64,000 nucleotides of DNA from Thermocaproicibacter melissae (GTDB lineage: Bacteria; Bacillota; Clostridia; Oscillospirales; Acutalibacteraceae). This document shows positions 7,779 through 15,898 of the stretch, piece after piece. Both the position numbers and the translations under genes were made by a program. The first letter of the stretch is position 1, and each line of letters opens with the position of its first letter. Where the stretch lies: contig NZ_CP101827.1 of NCBI RefSeq assembly GCF_024498295.1, positions 500,001 through 564,000 on the forward strand, read 5' to 3'. The notes under the pieces were generated by a model. That model did no database searches. It was not told where the DNA came from and saw only the letters and a list, made by a program, of their open reading frames with translations.

Positions 7779-9116
7779 ATGCACTTTCCCATTCCGCAGG
7801 AAGTCGAAGACATTTTGAATCGGTTTGCGGAAAATGGATATGAGGCTTATGCCGTAGGAGGCTGCGTCCGGGATGTTTTGCTCGGCCGTGTCCCGAACGA
7901 TTGGGATGTAACAACATCTGCGCACCCTGAGGAAACGATGCGCATTTTTGCCGACAGGCGTGTTTTGAAAACCGGCCTGAAACATGGCACGGTTACGATA
8001 TTGAGCGGAAATTTGCCTGTTGAGGTAACAACATTTCGGGTTGACGGCGCCTATTCGGACGGTCGGCATCCGGATTTTGTAAGTTTTACGGGCAAGCTCG
8101 AGGAAGATTTGGCTCGCCGCGACTTTACAGTGAATGCCATGGCATATCGGCCCCAAACCGGCCTCGTGGATTGCTTCGGCGGCAGGGAAGACCTGAATCG
8201 GAAAATTATCCGCTGCGTCGGTGACCCGGACAAGCGTTACAAGGAAGATGGGCTGCGCATTTTGCGGGCACTGCGCTTTGCTTCAACGCTGGGCTTTTCT
8301 CTCGAAAAGAACACGGCAGAAAGTGCCGTCAGGAACCGAGGATTAATCGACAGAATCGCTTCGGAGCGTGTGCGTGTGGAGTTCGTTAAGCTCCTCTGCG
8401 GCAAGAGCGCTGCGGAAAATTTGCGAAACTACCGAGAAGTAATTGCTCAATTTATTCCGGAAATCCGGCCGGCGTTTGATTTTGACCAGAAGAACCCTCA
8501 TCACCGCTACGATGTATGGGAACATACGATTCACAGCATTGAGACTGTGGAGCCGGAACCGGTGCTGCGGCTTACCATGTTTCTGCATGACCTTGGCAAA
8601 CCGATGTGCTTTACGCAAAGCGCTGACGGCGTTGGCCATTTCTATGGCCATCCTAAAAAAAGTGCCGAACTGGCCAAACAGATTCTAAAGCGTTTGCGGT
8701 TTGATAAAAAGACAGAGAACACGGTGCTCACACTAGTAAGCAATCATGACCTTCCGCTTTTGCCGCAAGAGCGCTCTCTGCGCAAGAGATTGAATGTTCT
8801 CGGCGAGCAGAACCTGCGTCTGCTCCTCAAAGTGGAAGAAGCCGATGCAAAAGGCAAAGGAACCGACAAGGATACTTACTTAGAATCTCTTGCAGAGGTG
8901 CCGAGCGTACTTCAGCGCATCATAGAACAGCGGCAATGCTTTCAGCTCAAAGATCTCGCGGTGAATGGCGAGGATCTGATAAAGGCCGGTATTCCGGAAG
9001 GCAAAGCTGTCGGAAAGACCTTGCAGTACCTTTTGAATGTGGTACTGGATGGGAAATGCGCAAATTCAAAACAGGAGCTTCTCATGCTTCTTCAAAAGGA
9101 AGGGCGAATTCATTGA
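7779..9116 (+). CDS. cca: CCA-adding tRNA nucleotidyltransferase with HD domain
   Basis: A 445-residue class II nucleotidyltransferase that builds or repairs the 3' CCA of tRNAs. Visible motifs are GGCVRD (27-32), the catalytic DxD in NDWDVTT (41-43), the RRDFTVNAMA motif, and the RNA-binding basic segment. A C-terminal HD phosphohydrolase domain follows (HDLGKP near residue 272, SNHD). The start has an AGAGAGGAAG ribosome site. It is divergent from sigG, and its stop overlaps the start of the next gene by 4 bases, so the two are co-translated. Nearby tRNAs encode their own CCA, so repair is the likelier main role. Confidence 0.95.
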   Translation: MHFPIPQEVEDILNRFAENGYEAYAVGGCVRDVLLGRVPNDWDVTTSAHPEETMRIFADRRVLKTGLKHGTVTILSGNLPVEVTTFRVDGAYSDGRHPDFVSFTGKLEEDLARRDFTVNAMAYRPQTGLVDCFGGREDLNRKIIRCVGDPDKRYKEDGLRILRALRFASTLGFSLEKNTAESAVRNRGLIDRIASERVRVEFVKLLCGKSAAENLRNYREVIAQFIPEIRPAFDFDQKNPHHRYDVWEHTIHSIETVEPEPVLRLTMFLHDLGKPMCFTQSADGVGHFYGHPKKSAELAKQILKRLRFDKKTENTVLTLVSNHDLPLLPQERSLRKRLNVLGEQNLRLLLKVEEADAKGKGTDKDTYLESLAEVPSVLQRIIEQRQCFQLKDLAVNGEDLIKAGIPEGKAVGKTLQYLLNVVLDGKCANSKQELLMLLQKEGRIH

Positions 9117-9610
9117 GGGGAACAATCGTTCATCCGCTTGAACCGGTATACGATAAAAATTCCCGGGTTTTGGTGCTTGGCACAATGCCTTCACCAAAAT
9201 CCCGGGAATACGGGTTTTATTATTCCCATCCGCAGAACCGCTTTTGGCGTATTCTTTCTGATTTGTACCATGAGCCGCTCCCACAGACAAACGAAGAAAA
9301 GGCTGCACTTTTGCTTCGACATCAGATTGCCTTGTGGGATGTGCTGCATAGTTGCAAAATTGACGGGGCAGATGATGCGAGCATCCGTGATCCCGTTCCG
9401 AATGATATTGCGGGACTCCTGAAGAAAACAGCGATTCAAGCGGTTTTTACCACCGGCGCGAAAGCAGCATCGCTGTACCGAAAACTTTGCCTGCCGAGAA
9501 CAGGGGTTGAGGCGGTTGCACTTCCGTCCACAAGCCCGGCAAACTGCAGGTTTTATACTTATGACAAGCTGTTGGAAGCCTACCGAGTTTTACTCCAATA
9601 CACGAAATAG
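9113..9610 (+). CDS. DNA-deoxyinosine glycosylase (uracil-DNA glycosylase superfamily)
   Basis: A 165-residue protein read from the TTG at 9113, which overlaps the cca stop and has GGAAGG upstream. Earlier in-frame ATGs lie deep inside cca. The HPLEPVYD start and LGTMPSPKSREYGFYYSHPQNRFWRIL block (from about residue 22) are characteristic of the deoxyinosine glycosylase family. Later LPSTSPAN matches the family's C-terminal active-site loop. It removes hypoxanthine, and probably uracil, from DNA, starting base excision repair. It ends 3 bases before the end of the convergent sigE gene with no terminator between. Confidence 0.88.
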   Translation: MRGTIVHPLEPVYDKNSRVLVLGTMPSPKSREYGFYYSHPQNRFWRILSDLYHEPLPQTNEEKAALLLRHQIALWDVLHSCKIDGADDASIRDPVPNDIAGLLKKTAIQAVFTTGAKAASLYRKLCLPRTGVEAVALPSTSPANCRFYTYDKLLEAYRVLLQYTK

Positions 9611-9613
9611 CGC

Positions 9614-10336
9614 TCAACTGACGCGCTCCAGTTCCTTTTTCAAGCGTTCAATAATCCGCTTTTCCAGCCGTGATATGTAAGACTGGGAGATTCCGAGCGT
9701 ATCGGCAACCTCTTTCTGGGTGTGTTCACGGTTGCAGTTTAGCCCAAACCGGAGCTGCATGATTTCTCTTTCCCGCGGCGCAAGATGAGCAACTGCATTG
9801 CGCAGAAGATTTTGCTCGACTTCATCTTCAAGGTCTAGGTTGATTTCATTTTGGTCGCTGCCGAGAATGTCGGAGAGAAGAAGCTCGTTGCCGTCCCAGT
9901 CGACATTGAGTGGGTCGTCAATGGATACTTCGTTTTTGAGCTGCGATGCCTTTCGCAGATACATAAGGATTTCATTTTCAATGCAGCGTGATGCGTATGT
10001 AGCCAGCTTGATGTTGCGCTCAGGCTGGAATGTGTTAACGGCCTTAATTAGGCCAATTGTACCGATGGAGATGAGATCTTCCACGTTTGCGGAAGGAGAT
10101 TCAAACTTTTTTGCAATGTAGACTACGAGCCGAAGATTGTGGGTGATGAGAGGTTCCCTTGCATTCGGAACATTGTTGAGAATATTCTGCATCACCTGTT
10201 CCTCTTCAACTTTTGTCAGCGGTGGAGGAAGTGTCTCCGGACCGTTGATGTAGTAGATTCCGTGCCCAGGAATCCGCCTGATGAGCCTGCAGCAGAATTC
10301 AGCGAACCATTCCCGTATCCGCTCTGACTTTTTCAT
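9614..10336 (-). CDS. sigE: RNA polymerase sigma-E factor (mother cell), pro-protein
   Basis: 240 residues from the ATG giving [10 protein letters not shown], with AAAGGG 10 bases upstream; this matches the known start of pro-sigma-E better than ATGs further up. The first roughly 30 residues (basic and hydrophobic, up to [14 protein letters not shown]) are the pro-sequence removed by SpoIIGA. Region 2 ([51 protein letters not shown]) and region 4 ([23 protein letters not shown]) are nearly identical to the Bacillus protein. It lies 60 bases downstream of spoIIGA. Confidence 0.97.
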   Translation of the reverse strand: MKKSERIREWFAEFCCRLIRRIPGHGIYYINGPETLPPPLTKVEEEQVMQNILNNVPNAREPLITHNLRLVVYIAKKFESPSANVEDLISIGTIGLIKAVNTFQPERNIKLATYASRCIENEILMYLRKASQLKNEVSIDDPLNVDWDGNELLLSDILGSDQNEINLDLEDEVEQNLLRNAVAHLAPREREIMQLRFGLNCNREHTQKEVADTLGISQSYISRLEKRIIERLKKELERVS

Positions 10337-10396
10337 ATTCCTCATTCCCTTTGCCGTGCCGTTCGGCAATATCTTTCCATCCAGCTGCGGCGAGAT

Positions 10397-11218
10397 TTAG
10401 CCGGATGTCTGCAGAAGGTCAGGATTCAACAAAGCTTCGTAACTTCCAAGTCTTGTAGGAGAAACCGCTATGTAAACATTTGAAACCTGAATGATTCGGT
10501 CATTATAATGGATGGTAAGCCGGTCGGGGCGGAACGCTTTCAGAACGCCTGAGCCGCCGACAACCTCAAACGGAACAAGCCGAAAGTTCAAGTCGCCCTC
10601 CGGCGGAATCAGCCGCTGAATGGTGCTTTGTTCAATCACCACGACGGGATAGTTGGAAAACGGCTCCCGAAGCGAGTTCCCGGTGTCTACGCGTGCATTG
10701 CACCCGCATGAAATCCCGTGGTACTGCACGGTGATACGGCAGAAAAGCTCTTTTGGGGCACGCCGTCCGGTAATCCGCCCGATGAGAGTGAGAACCACAT
10801 AGCAACCTGCGGCAAGAACAATCAGAAGAATCGGTGATATATTGAAATATACGATTGAATTGCGGATAATTAGTCCTTGGGGAGCCAAGAAATACCATAC
10901 AGCAATCATTGCCCCCGCGAAGGCGAAACTTATGACATAAAAGGCAAGCGTATTCCGAATGGTGCGCTTAATTCCCCCGAAGCCGAAAGCACAAAGAACG
11001 ATGATAACGGACATGAGAAATTTTATGGTGAGGGAAAGAGCGGCGGGGTACTCCGGGAGAAGCACGCAAAACGAAAAGACAGCTCCGACTGCAGAAGCGA
11101 TTGCCAGCCTAGAACGCTTAAAGGTCAACGAAAGGAACTTTGCGCAGGCGAGAAGAAGGAAATAGTTCAGGAAGAAATTGACCGCCATCAGAACGTCAAT
11201 GTAAACTGTTTGCTTCAT
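10397..11218 (-). CDS. spoIIGA: Sporulation sigma-E processing peptidase
   Basis: A 273-residue membrane protease that cleaves pro-sigma-E at the septum. About five hydrophobic segments fill residues 1-155. The C-terminal half is an aspartic-protease-like domain with the catalytic DTGNSLREP motif (Asp near residue 178) and the family's RLVPFEVVGGSGVLKAFRPD block. The order spoIIGA-sigE is standard. A TATAAT box with a 21-base gap to GTGACA lies upstream; the long gap is like that of the Spo0A-activated spoIIG promoter. Confidence 0.95.
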   Translation of the reverse strand: MKQTVYIDVLMAVNFFLNYFLLLACAKFLSLTFKRSRLAIASAVGAVFSFCVLLPEYPAALSLTIKFLMSVIIVLCAFGFGGIKRTIRNTLAFYVISFAFAGAMIAVWYFLAPQGLIIRNSIVYFNISPILLIVLAAGCYVVLTLIGRITGRRAPKELFCRITVQYHGISCGCNARVDTGNSLREPFSNYPVVVIEQSTIQRLIPPEGDLNFRLVPFEVVGGSGVLKAFRPDRLTIHYNDRIIQVSNVYIAVSPTRLGSYEALLNPDLLQTSG

Positions 11219-11246
11219 TCCGCATCGCTCCTGTCGTGCGTGTTAC

Positions 11247-11279
11247 ATTATACCGCCAGGTGTTTGCCATTTCTGTCAC
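11247..11279 (-). promoter_or_regulatory. Candidate spoIIG promoter with long spacer
   Basis: On the minus strand GTGACA (11274-11279) and TATAAT (11247-11252) are 21 bases apart. Bacillus spoIIG has a similar over-long spacer and needs Spo0A. I do not see a perfect Spo0A box next to it; TGACAGAA is only a weak relative. Confidence 0.4.
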
Positions 11280-11378
11280 AAATTGTTTTGATACGGAATT
11301 TGCAATGAAATTGCACTTTGATTTTTATTGCGGCATAGGGAGAAATAGAACGAATTTTGTGTTTTTCCAAGAAAAGCG

Positions 11379-11407
11379 TTGACAATTCGATTAAAAAACA
11401 GTATAAT
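11379..11407 (+). promoter_or_regulatory. Consensus sigma-A promoter for the tRNA-Asp/tRNA-Thr operon
   Basis: TTGACA (11379-11384), 17 bases, TATAAT (11402-11407); an exact consensus promoter about 30 bases before tRNA-Asp. Confidence 0.92.
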
Positions 11408-11438
11408 AATCAGCGTTGCCGCTGATTCCAAAACATTT

Positions 11439-11515
11439 GGCTCGGTAGTTCAGCTGGTTAGAACGCTAGCCTGTCACGCTAGAGGTCGTCGGTTCGATCC
11501 CGATCCGAGTCGCCA
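11439..11515 (+). tRNA. tRNA-Asp (anticodon GTC)
   Basis: The acceptor GGCTCGG pairs with CCGAGTC (one G-U). The anticodon loop CTGTCAC gives GTC. The T-loop is GTTCGATCC, discriminator G, and CCA is encoded at 11513-11515. Confidence 0.97.
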
Positions 11516-11520
11516 TTGTT

Positions 11521-11596
11521 GCTGCTATGGCTCAGTTGGCAGAGCACGTCCTTGGTAAGGACGAGGTCACGCGTTCGAATCGCGTTAGCAGCTCCA
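11521..11596 (+). tRNA. tRNA-Thr (anticodon GGT)
   Basis: The acceptor GCTGCTA pairs with TAGCAGC. The anticodon loop TTGGTAA gives GGT. The T-loop is GTTCGAATC and CCA is encoded at 11594-11596. It lies 5 bases after tRNA-Asp and shares its promoter. Confidence 0.97.
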
Positions 11597-11600
11597 TTAA

Positions 11601-11636
11601 AAATCCGCTTGGCTCTAGGGCTGAGCGGATTTTTTA
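11601..11636 (+). terminator. Terminator of the tRNA-Asp/tRNA-Thr operon
   Basis: The inverted repeat ATCCGCT / AGCGGAT (11603-11609 and 11624-11630) is followed by TTTTTT. Confidence 0.85.
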
Positions 11637-11746
11637 ATACTGTTTTGAAAATTATGGTTTAAGACAATTCGGCATGTGTGGAGCTATCAAAAGATGCTAG
11701 GACGAAAAAAGAAATAGGTTATCGAAAGTGAAAAGGCGGGAAAGAT

Positions 11747-12172
11747 ATGCTGGATACGGGCTTTCACAACATTTCTATCGAACTTCAGGAGCATTGGGCA
11801 AGAATAACGACTGACGAAGCTCTGATGGATTTTCTGGCTCAACCCGGAAATGGTTCCGTTGAATTGGCAAACTATATCTTGCAGCGGTATCAAGAAGCTT
11901 TCCAAAAGCCGCTTGCGATTTCGGAAATGTCTCTTGCAGTCGAAATTCTCATCCATGCTTATGTGGATCTGATTTCAAAGAGCGCCGGGGAAATCCAAAA
12001 AGCACTGCCGAAACATGTGTCGAAAGCGATTTTGAATTTTGCAGAGAAACTGCACGAGAGAACGGCAGTCATTGACTGCGGCGAAAAATCCGTCGACAAT
12101 AACCGCTTTGTATTTGACGGCTTAGCACCGTTTCATCCCATCATTTTTTCGGTTCTCAGAAAACTCGATTAA
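11747..12172 (+). CDS. Hypothetical protein, 141 residues
   Basis: I do not recognise this protein. It starts at an ATG with a weak ribosome site (GGCGGGAAAG) and is predicted to be soluble and largely helical, with no signal peptide, membrane segment, Cys pair or nucleotide-binding motif. Codon use looks like its neighbours, and the frame runs 426 bases with no overlapping rival, so it is probably real. It lies between a tRNA operon and a FadR-type regulator with its own promoter, so the context gives no function. Confidence 0.6.
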   Translation: MLDTGFHNISIELQEHWARITTDEALMDFLAQPGNGSVELANYILQRYQEAFQKPLAISEMSLAVEILIHAYVDLISKSAGEIQKALPKHVSKAILNFAEKLHERTAVIDCGEKSVDNNRFVFDGLAPFHPIIFSVLRKLD

Positions 12173-12180
12173 CAAAAACT

Positions 12181-12236
12181 TGTCAAGAATTTGACAATTG
12201 TAGTGTCTCAATTTATAATCAATTAGGTATTAATTG
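12181..12236 (+). promoter_or_regulatory. Consensus promoter flanked by two inverted repeats (putative autoregulatory operator)
   Basis: TTGACA (12191-12196), 17 bases, TATAAT (12214-12219). The -35 box lies in the inverted repeat TGTCAA-GAAT-TTGACA (12181-12196). Directly after the -10 box lies CAATTA-GGTAT-TAATTG (12220-12236). The second repeat overlaps the expected transcription start, a typical place for a GntR-family repressor to bind. Confidence 0.65.
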
Positions 12237-12271
12237 GAAAATAATCGAGTGCTAATTGAGGTGCTTCCAGA

Positions 12272-13006
12272 ATGGGCAAACCAGCACAGAATCTACCACA
12301 GAAATTGGCGGATGACATTTTGGCATATATTGTAAGCAAACATATGCAGCCGGGAGAAAAGCTCCCAAATGAAACAATTCTTTCTGAAAAACTGAATGCG
12401 GGCCGCAGCTCGGTCCGTGAAGCAATGAAGCTGCTTGTTTCAAGGAATATTATTGAAGTGAGGCAGGGCTCGGGCACTTACATATCGAGCCGAATGGGAA
12501 TGAGTGATGACCCGCTGGGGCTTGTTCTGCTTGGTGATAACCCAAAACTCGTTTATGACTTACTTCAAATTCGCATTCTTGTTGAACCGGCTATTACCGC
12601 AATGGCAGCCCGTAACGCAACCGCAAGCGACATACGGGAAATTTATCGGCTTTGCGAAGAAGCGGAAAAGAAATTCAGAGCCGGTGAAGATTTCACGGAA
12701 GCAGATATCAGTTTTCACCAAGCTATTGCAAGAAGCAGTAATAATCTGGTCGCTCCGCGGCTTACCTCAGTCATTAACCGCACCGTCGAGAGTGCGGCGA
12801 AAATGGCTAGGAACAAATCTCTTGAAGATGCATTCATGATTCACCGAGACATTGCAGATGCTATCGCTGCACATGATCAAGCTGAAGCACAGGATGCGAT
12901 GCTCCTGCACTTGATCATCAGCCGCCGGGCCATGATGAAATGTTCGGATCAACCTCAGAAGGTTAATAATCCGGCATTATGCCCTGTCCCACAAGGCAAT
13001 TCTTGA
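12272..13006 (+). CDS. FadR-subfamily GntR transcriptional regulator
   Basis: 244 residues. The N-terminal winged helix (about 8-75) has the GntR signature LPNETILSEKLNAGRSSVREAMKLL and the wing GSGTYIS. The C-terminal FCD domain (about 95-225) carries metal- or ligand-binding histidines in DISFHQAIA, MIHRDIADAI and LLHLIISRR. Such regulators sense organic acids or sugar acids and usually control adjacent catabolic genes; no catabolic gene adjoins this one, so the target is unknown. The stop codon overlaps the -35 box of the next promoter. Strong inverted repeats at its own promoter suggest autorepression. Confidence 0.9.
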   Translation: MGKPAQNLPQKLADDILAYIVSKHMQPGEKLPNETILSEKLNAGRSSVREAMKLLVSRNIIEVRQGSGTYISSRMGMSDDPLGLVLLGDNPKLVYDLLQIRILVEPAITAMAARNATASDIREIYRLCEEAEKKFRAGEDFTEADISFHQAIARSSNNLVAPRLTSVINRTVESAAKMARNKSLEDAFMIHRDIADAIAAHDQAEAQDAMLLHLIISRRAMMKCSDQPQKVNNPALCPVPQGNS

Positions 13007-13032
13007 CAACCGAAAAAGCTATTTGATATAAT
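13003..13032 (+). promoter_or_regulatory. Promoter of the riboswitch-controlled P-type ATPase
   Basis: TTGACA (13003-13008), 18 bases, TATAAT (13027-13032), ending 8 bases before the riboswitch begins. Confidence 0.85.
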
Positions 13033-13039
13033 AAATACA

Positions 13040-13135
13040 ACTGAGGGAGTAGTTTGCATATGCTGCAAGCATATGCGTCAAGCCAACATACATGGCTCCA
13101 ATGGAGTCTGGCTTGCCTTAATTAACGAGACTCAT
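13040..13135 (+). ncRNA. yybP-ykoY manganese riboswitch
   Basis: The conserved pieces of this class are present in order: CTGAGGGAGTAG (13041-13052), a P2 hairpin (GCATATGC...GCATATGC), GTCAAGCCAACAT (13077-13089), a hairpin with GGCTTG closing against CAAGCC, and AACGAGACTCA (13125-13134). The family binds Mn2+ and switches genes on. P1 is formed by CTGAG and CTCA; the same CTCA is the 5' part of the terminator stem that follows, so the two folds exclude each other. The controlled gene is a cation P-type ATPase, a known target type of this class. Confidence 0.9.
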
Positions 13136-13177
13136 GCACGGTTACATAAAGGCCGCTGCATGGGTCTTTTCGTTTTT
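13129..13177 (+). terminator. Expression-platform terminator of the manganese riboswitch
   Basis: GACTCATGCA-CGG (13129-13141) pairs with CCG-TGCATGGGTC (13153-13166) with one bulge, followed by TTTTCGTTTTT. The 5' arm overlaps the 3' strand of riboswitch P1, so ligand binding should prevent termination. Confidence 0.85.
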
Positions 13178-13196
13178 CACAGAGAGGGGTTCATTT

Positions 13197-15848
13197 ATGA
13201 AGTATCATCTCGAAAGTACAAAAGAGGTGCTTAAAGCAGTCGGCAGCAGGCCGGAAGGTATCACGGAACTGCAAGCACGGAAGAGGCTGGAAGAATCCGG
13301 CAAGAACAAACTGGCTGAGCCGCCGAAGGATTCTCTTATCAAACGCTTCTTCCAGCAGCTCGGCGAACCGATGACGATTATATTAATCGCAGCTGCTGTT
13401 ATTTCTGCGGTCACATCTGCTTATGCAAACGAATCTTTCGCAGATGTTTTTATCATTCTGGCCGTTGTCATAATCAATGCCGTGCTCGGCGTTTATCAGG
13501 AACATAAAGCAGAGAAGGCAATAGACGCACTACAGGAAATGGCGGCAGCCACTTCCAAAGTCCTACGCGATGGCACACTCGTGCAGGTGAAAAGCGAAGA
13601 CCTTGTAGTCGGGGACGTCGTCGTCCTTGAAGCGGGCGATTCCGTACCGGCCGACTGCCGAATCATCGAAAGCGCTGACTTAAAAACGCAGGAATCGGCG
13701 CTGACGGGCGAATCTGTGCCGGTGGAGAAAACCTCGGATGCGCTTTCGCTTCATGGCGCAAAAGAAATCCCGTTAGGCGACAGAAAGAACATGGCCTATA
13801 TGGGGAGTGCCGTCGTCTACGGACGCGGAAAAGCGGTTGTGGTAGCGACGGGAATGAATACCGAAATGGGCAAAATCGCCGATGCACTGACGAAGGCGAA
13901 GCAGAGCCTTACCCCGCTTCAAATAAAGCTTTCTCAGCTCAGTAAAGTGCTTACTTATCTTGTTGTAGGCATTTGCGTGTTCATGTTTGCTTTCAGCCTT
14001 CTGAGGGCGGGGAATATCACCAGAGATATTGTCCTCAACACCTTCATGGTTGCCGTGAGTTTGGCTGTCGCAGCGATTCCGGAAGGCCTTGCCGCGGTTG
14101 TTACGGTCGTCCTCTCCATCGGGGTTACAAACATGTCGAAGCGCAATGCAATTATCCGAAAGCTCACGGCAGTGGAGACGCTTGGCTGTGCACAGGTGAT
14201 TTGTTCCGATAAAACCGGAACCCTCACACAGAACAAGATGACTGTGGTCGAGCATTACGGAGACGATAAGGAAAAACTTGCCACTGCGTTGGCCCTCTGC
14301 AGCGATGCGATTTTGGAGCCAAACGGAGAAATCAAAGGCGAACCGACGGAAAATGCGCTGGTAGCCTACGCGGATTCCCTCTCTTTGAAAAAGTATGACC
14401 TCGAGCGAAAATATCCGCGCGTAAAAGAGGCTCCGTTCGATTCCGTCAGAAAGATGATGACGACGATTCACAAGGCCGAGAATGGATATGTGCAATACAC
14501 CAAAGGCGCGCCTGACGTCATCTTGAGCCGCTGCACATCGGTGCTGGTAAATGGCTCTGAAGTTCCGATTACTGACGAACTCCGTAGCAAAATTGCGAAT
14601 GAAAATTCCCGTATGGCCCATCAAGCGCTGCGCGTATTGGGCGCTGCCTACAAAAACCATGCCGAAATTCCTCAAACCAACGATACGGAGGAACTGGAGC
14701 AGGGAATGGTGTTTCTGGGACTTGTGGGAATGATTGACCCCGTTCGTCCGGATGCCGCCGCCGCTGTTCGTGAGTGCAGAGATGCCGGTATCCGTGTCAA
14801 TATGATTACCGGCGACCATAAAGACACGGCTGCGGCGATTGCGGCGCAGCTCGGAATTCTTTCCGACGAATCTCAGGCGATTACAGGCTCGGAGCTGGAT
14901 GAAATCAGCGACGACGAATTAAAGAAAACAGTCGAGAATTATTCGGTGTATGCTCGAGTCCAACCGGAACACAAGGTGCGAATCGTCAACGCATGGAAGA
15001 GCCGCGGAATGGTTACGGCCATGACGGGGGACGGTGTGAACGATGCTCCGGCAATCAAAAATGCCGATATCGGAGTCGGTATGGGAATTACCGGTACGGA
15101 TGTTACCAAGAATGTAGCGGATATGGTCCTTGCGGATGATAATTTCTCGACCATTGTTGCAGCGGTCGAAGAAGGGCGCAGAATCTATGACAACATCCGA
15201 AAAACCATTCAGTTTCTGCTTTCCTCCAACCTCAGCGAAGTCTTTGCGGTCTTTGTTTCTATGCTTCTTGGTTTCACCATTCTGAAACCGGTTCATCTGC
15301 TGTGGATTAACCTAATTACAGACAGTATCCCAGCGCTGGCGCTCGGAATGGAAGATAAAGAGGCAGACCTGATGAAACGCAGGCCGAGAAACCCGAAAGA
15401 AGGAATCTTTGCCGGAGGGGTTGGCTTTGATATTGCTTACCAAGGCGTTCTGATTGCCTGCATAACCCTTGCAGCGTATTTCATCGGCCATTTTATGGAA
15501 GCGGGCGTCTGGGCGTTTACAAACAGCCCTGACGGCATGACTATGGCATTCCTTACCATGTCGATGGCGGAGATGTTCCATTCTTTCAACATGCGTTCCC
15601 AGCGGGATTCCATCTTTACCATCAAATCGAAGAACCTGGTTTTGATTGGTGCAATGGCCGGCTCGCTGTTGCTGACTTCTGCGGTGATTTTCATTCCTGC
15701 GCTTTCAAATCTGTTTGGGTTTGAAAAAATCTCCGCAGACGAATACTTTACCGCAATGCTGCTGGCGTTCCTGGTCATTCCGATTGTTGAATTGGTCAAG
15801 TTTATGCAAAGGCTGCGTGCAAAACGCAGTGCGCTTTCCGAGAAATAA
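13197..15848 (+). CDS. Calcium/manganese-type P-type ATPase (P2A subgroup)
   Basis: 883 residues from the ATG at 13197, with AGAGAGGGG upstream; an earlier in-frame ATG lies in the riboswitch. Visible motifs: actuator loop TGES (170-173), M4 ion-site AAIPEGL (292-298), phosphorylated Asp338 in CSDKTGTLTQNK, KGAPD nucleotide site, MITGDHKDTA, and the hinge TGDGVNDAPAIKNADIGV. About ten membrane segments. This is the SERCA/PMR1-like layout that moves Ca2+ and often Mn2+ out of the cytosol. Control by a manganese riboswitch points to Mn2+ export as its main job here. It ends at a terminator shared with the convergent metal sensor. Confidence 0.93.
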   Translation: MKYHLESTKEVLKAVGSRPEGITELQARKRLEESGKNKLAEPPKDSLIKRFFQQLGEPMTIILIAAAVISAVTSAYANESFADVFIILAVVIINAVLGVYQEHKAEKAIDALQEMAAATSKVLRDGTLVQVKSEDLVVGDVVVLEAGDSVPADCRIIESADLKTQESALTGESVPVEKTSDALSLHGAKEIPLGDRKNMAYMGSAVVYGRGKAVVVATGMNTEMGKIADALTKAKQSLTPLQIKLSQLSKVLTYLVVGICVFMFAFSLLRAGNITRDIVLNTFMVAVSLAVAAIPEGLAAVVTVVLSIGVTNMSKRNAIIRKLTAVETLGCAQVICSDKTGTLTQNKMTVVEHYGDDKEKLATALALCSDAILEPNGEIKGEPTENALVAYADSLSLKKYDLERKYPRVKEAPFDSVRKMMTTIHKAENGYVQYTKGAPDVILSRCTSVLVNGSEVPITDELRSKIANENSRMAHQALRVLGAAYKNHAEIPQTNDTEELEQGMVFLGLVGMIDPVRPDAAAAVRECRDAGIRVNMITGDHKDTAAAIAAQLGILSDESQAITGSELDEISDDELKKTVENYSVYARVQPEHKVRIVNAWKSRGMVTAMTGDGVNDAPAIKNADIGVGMGITGTDVTKNVADMVLADDNFSTIVAAVEEGRRIYDNIRKTIQFLLSSNLSEVFAVFVSMLLGFTILKPVHLLWINLITDSIPALALGMEDKEADLMKRRPRNPKEGIFAGGVGFDIAYQGVLIACITLAAYFIGHFMEAGVWAFTNSPDGMTMAFLTMSMAEMFHSFNMRSQRDSIFTIKSKNLVLIGAMAGSLLLTSAVIFIPALSNLFGFEKISADEYFTAMLLAFLVIPIVELVKFMQRLRAKRSALSEK

Positions 15849-15852
15849 ATAG

Positions 15853-15884
15853 AAAAGCGGCCGGGATGCGTCCCCGGCCGCTTC
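15853..15884. terminator. Bidirectional terminator between the P-type ATPase and the CadC-like gene
   Basis: A 12-bp GC-rich stem (AAGCGGCCGGGG-like arm and CCCCGGCCGCTT, 15854-15883), flanked by A-rich sequence on the left and TTCTGCTT on the right. Confidence 0.8.
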
Positions 15885-15898
15885 TGCTTATCGGAATG

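Noticed and set aside
13773-14819. A 348-codon minus-strand frame opposite the P-type ATPase
   Set aside because: Same reason: an antisense shadow with low-complexity, His-rich nonsense and no start context.
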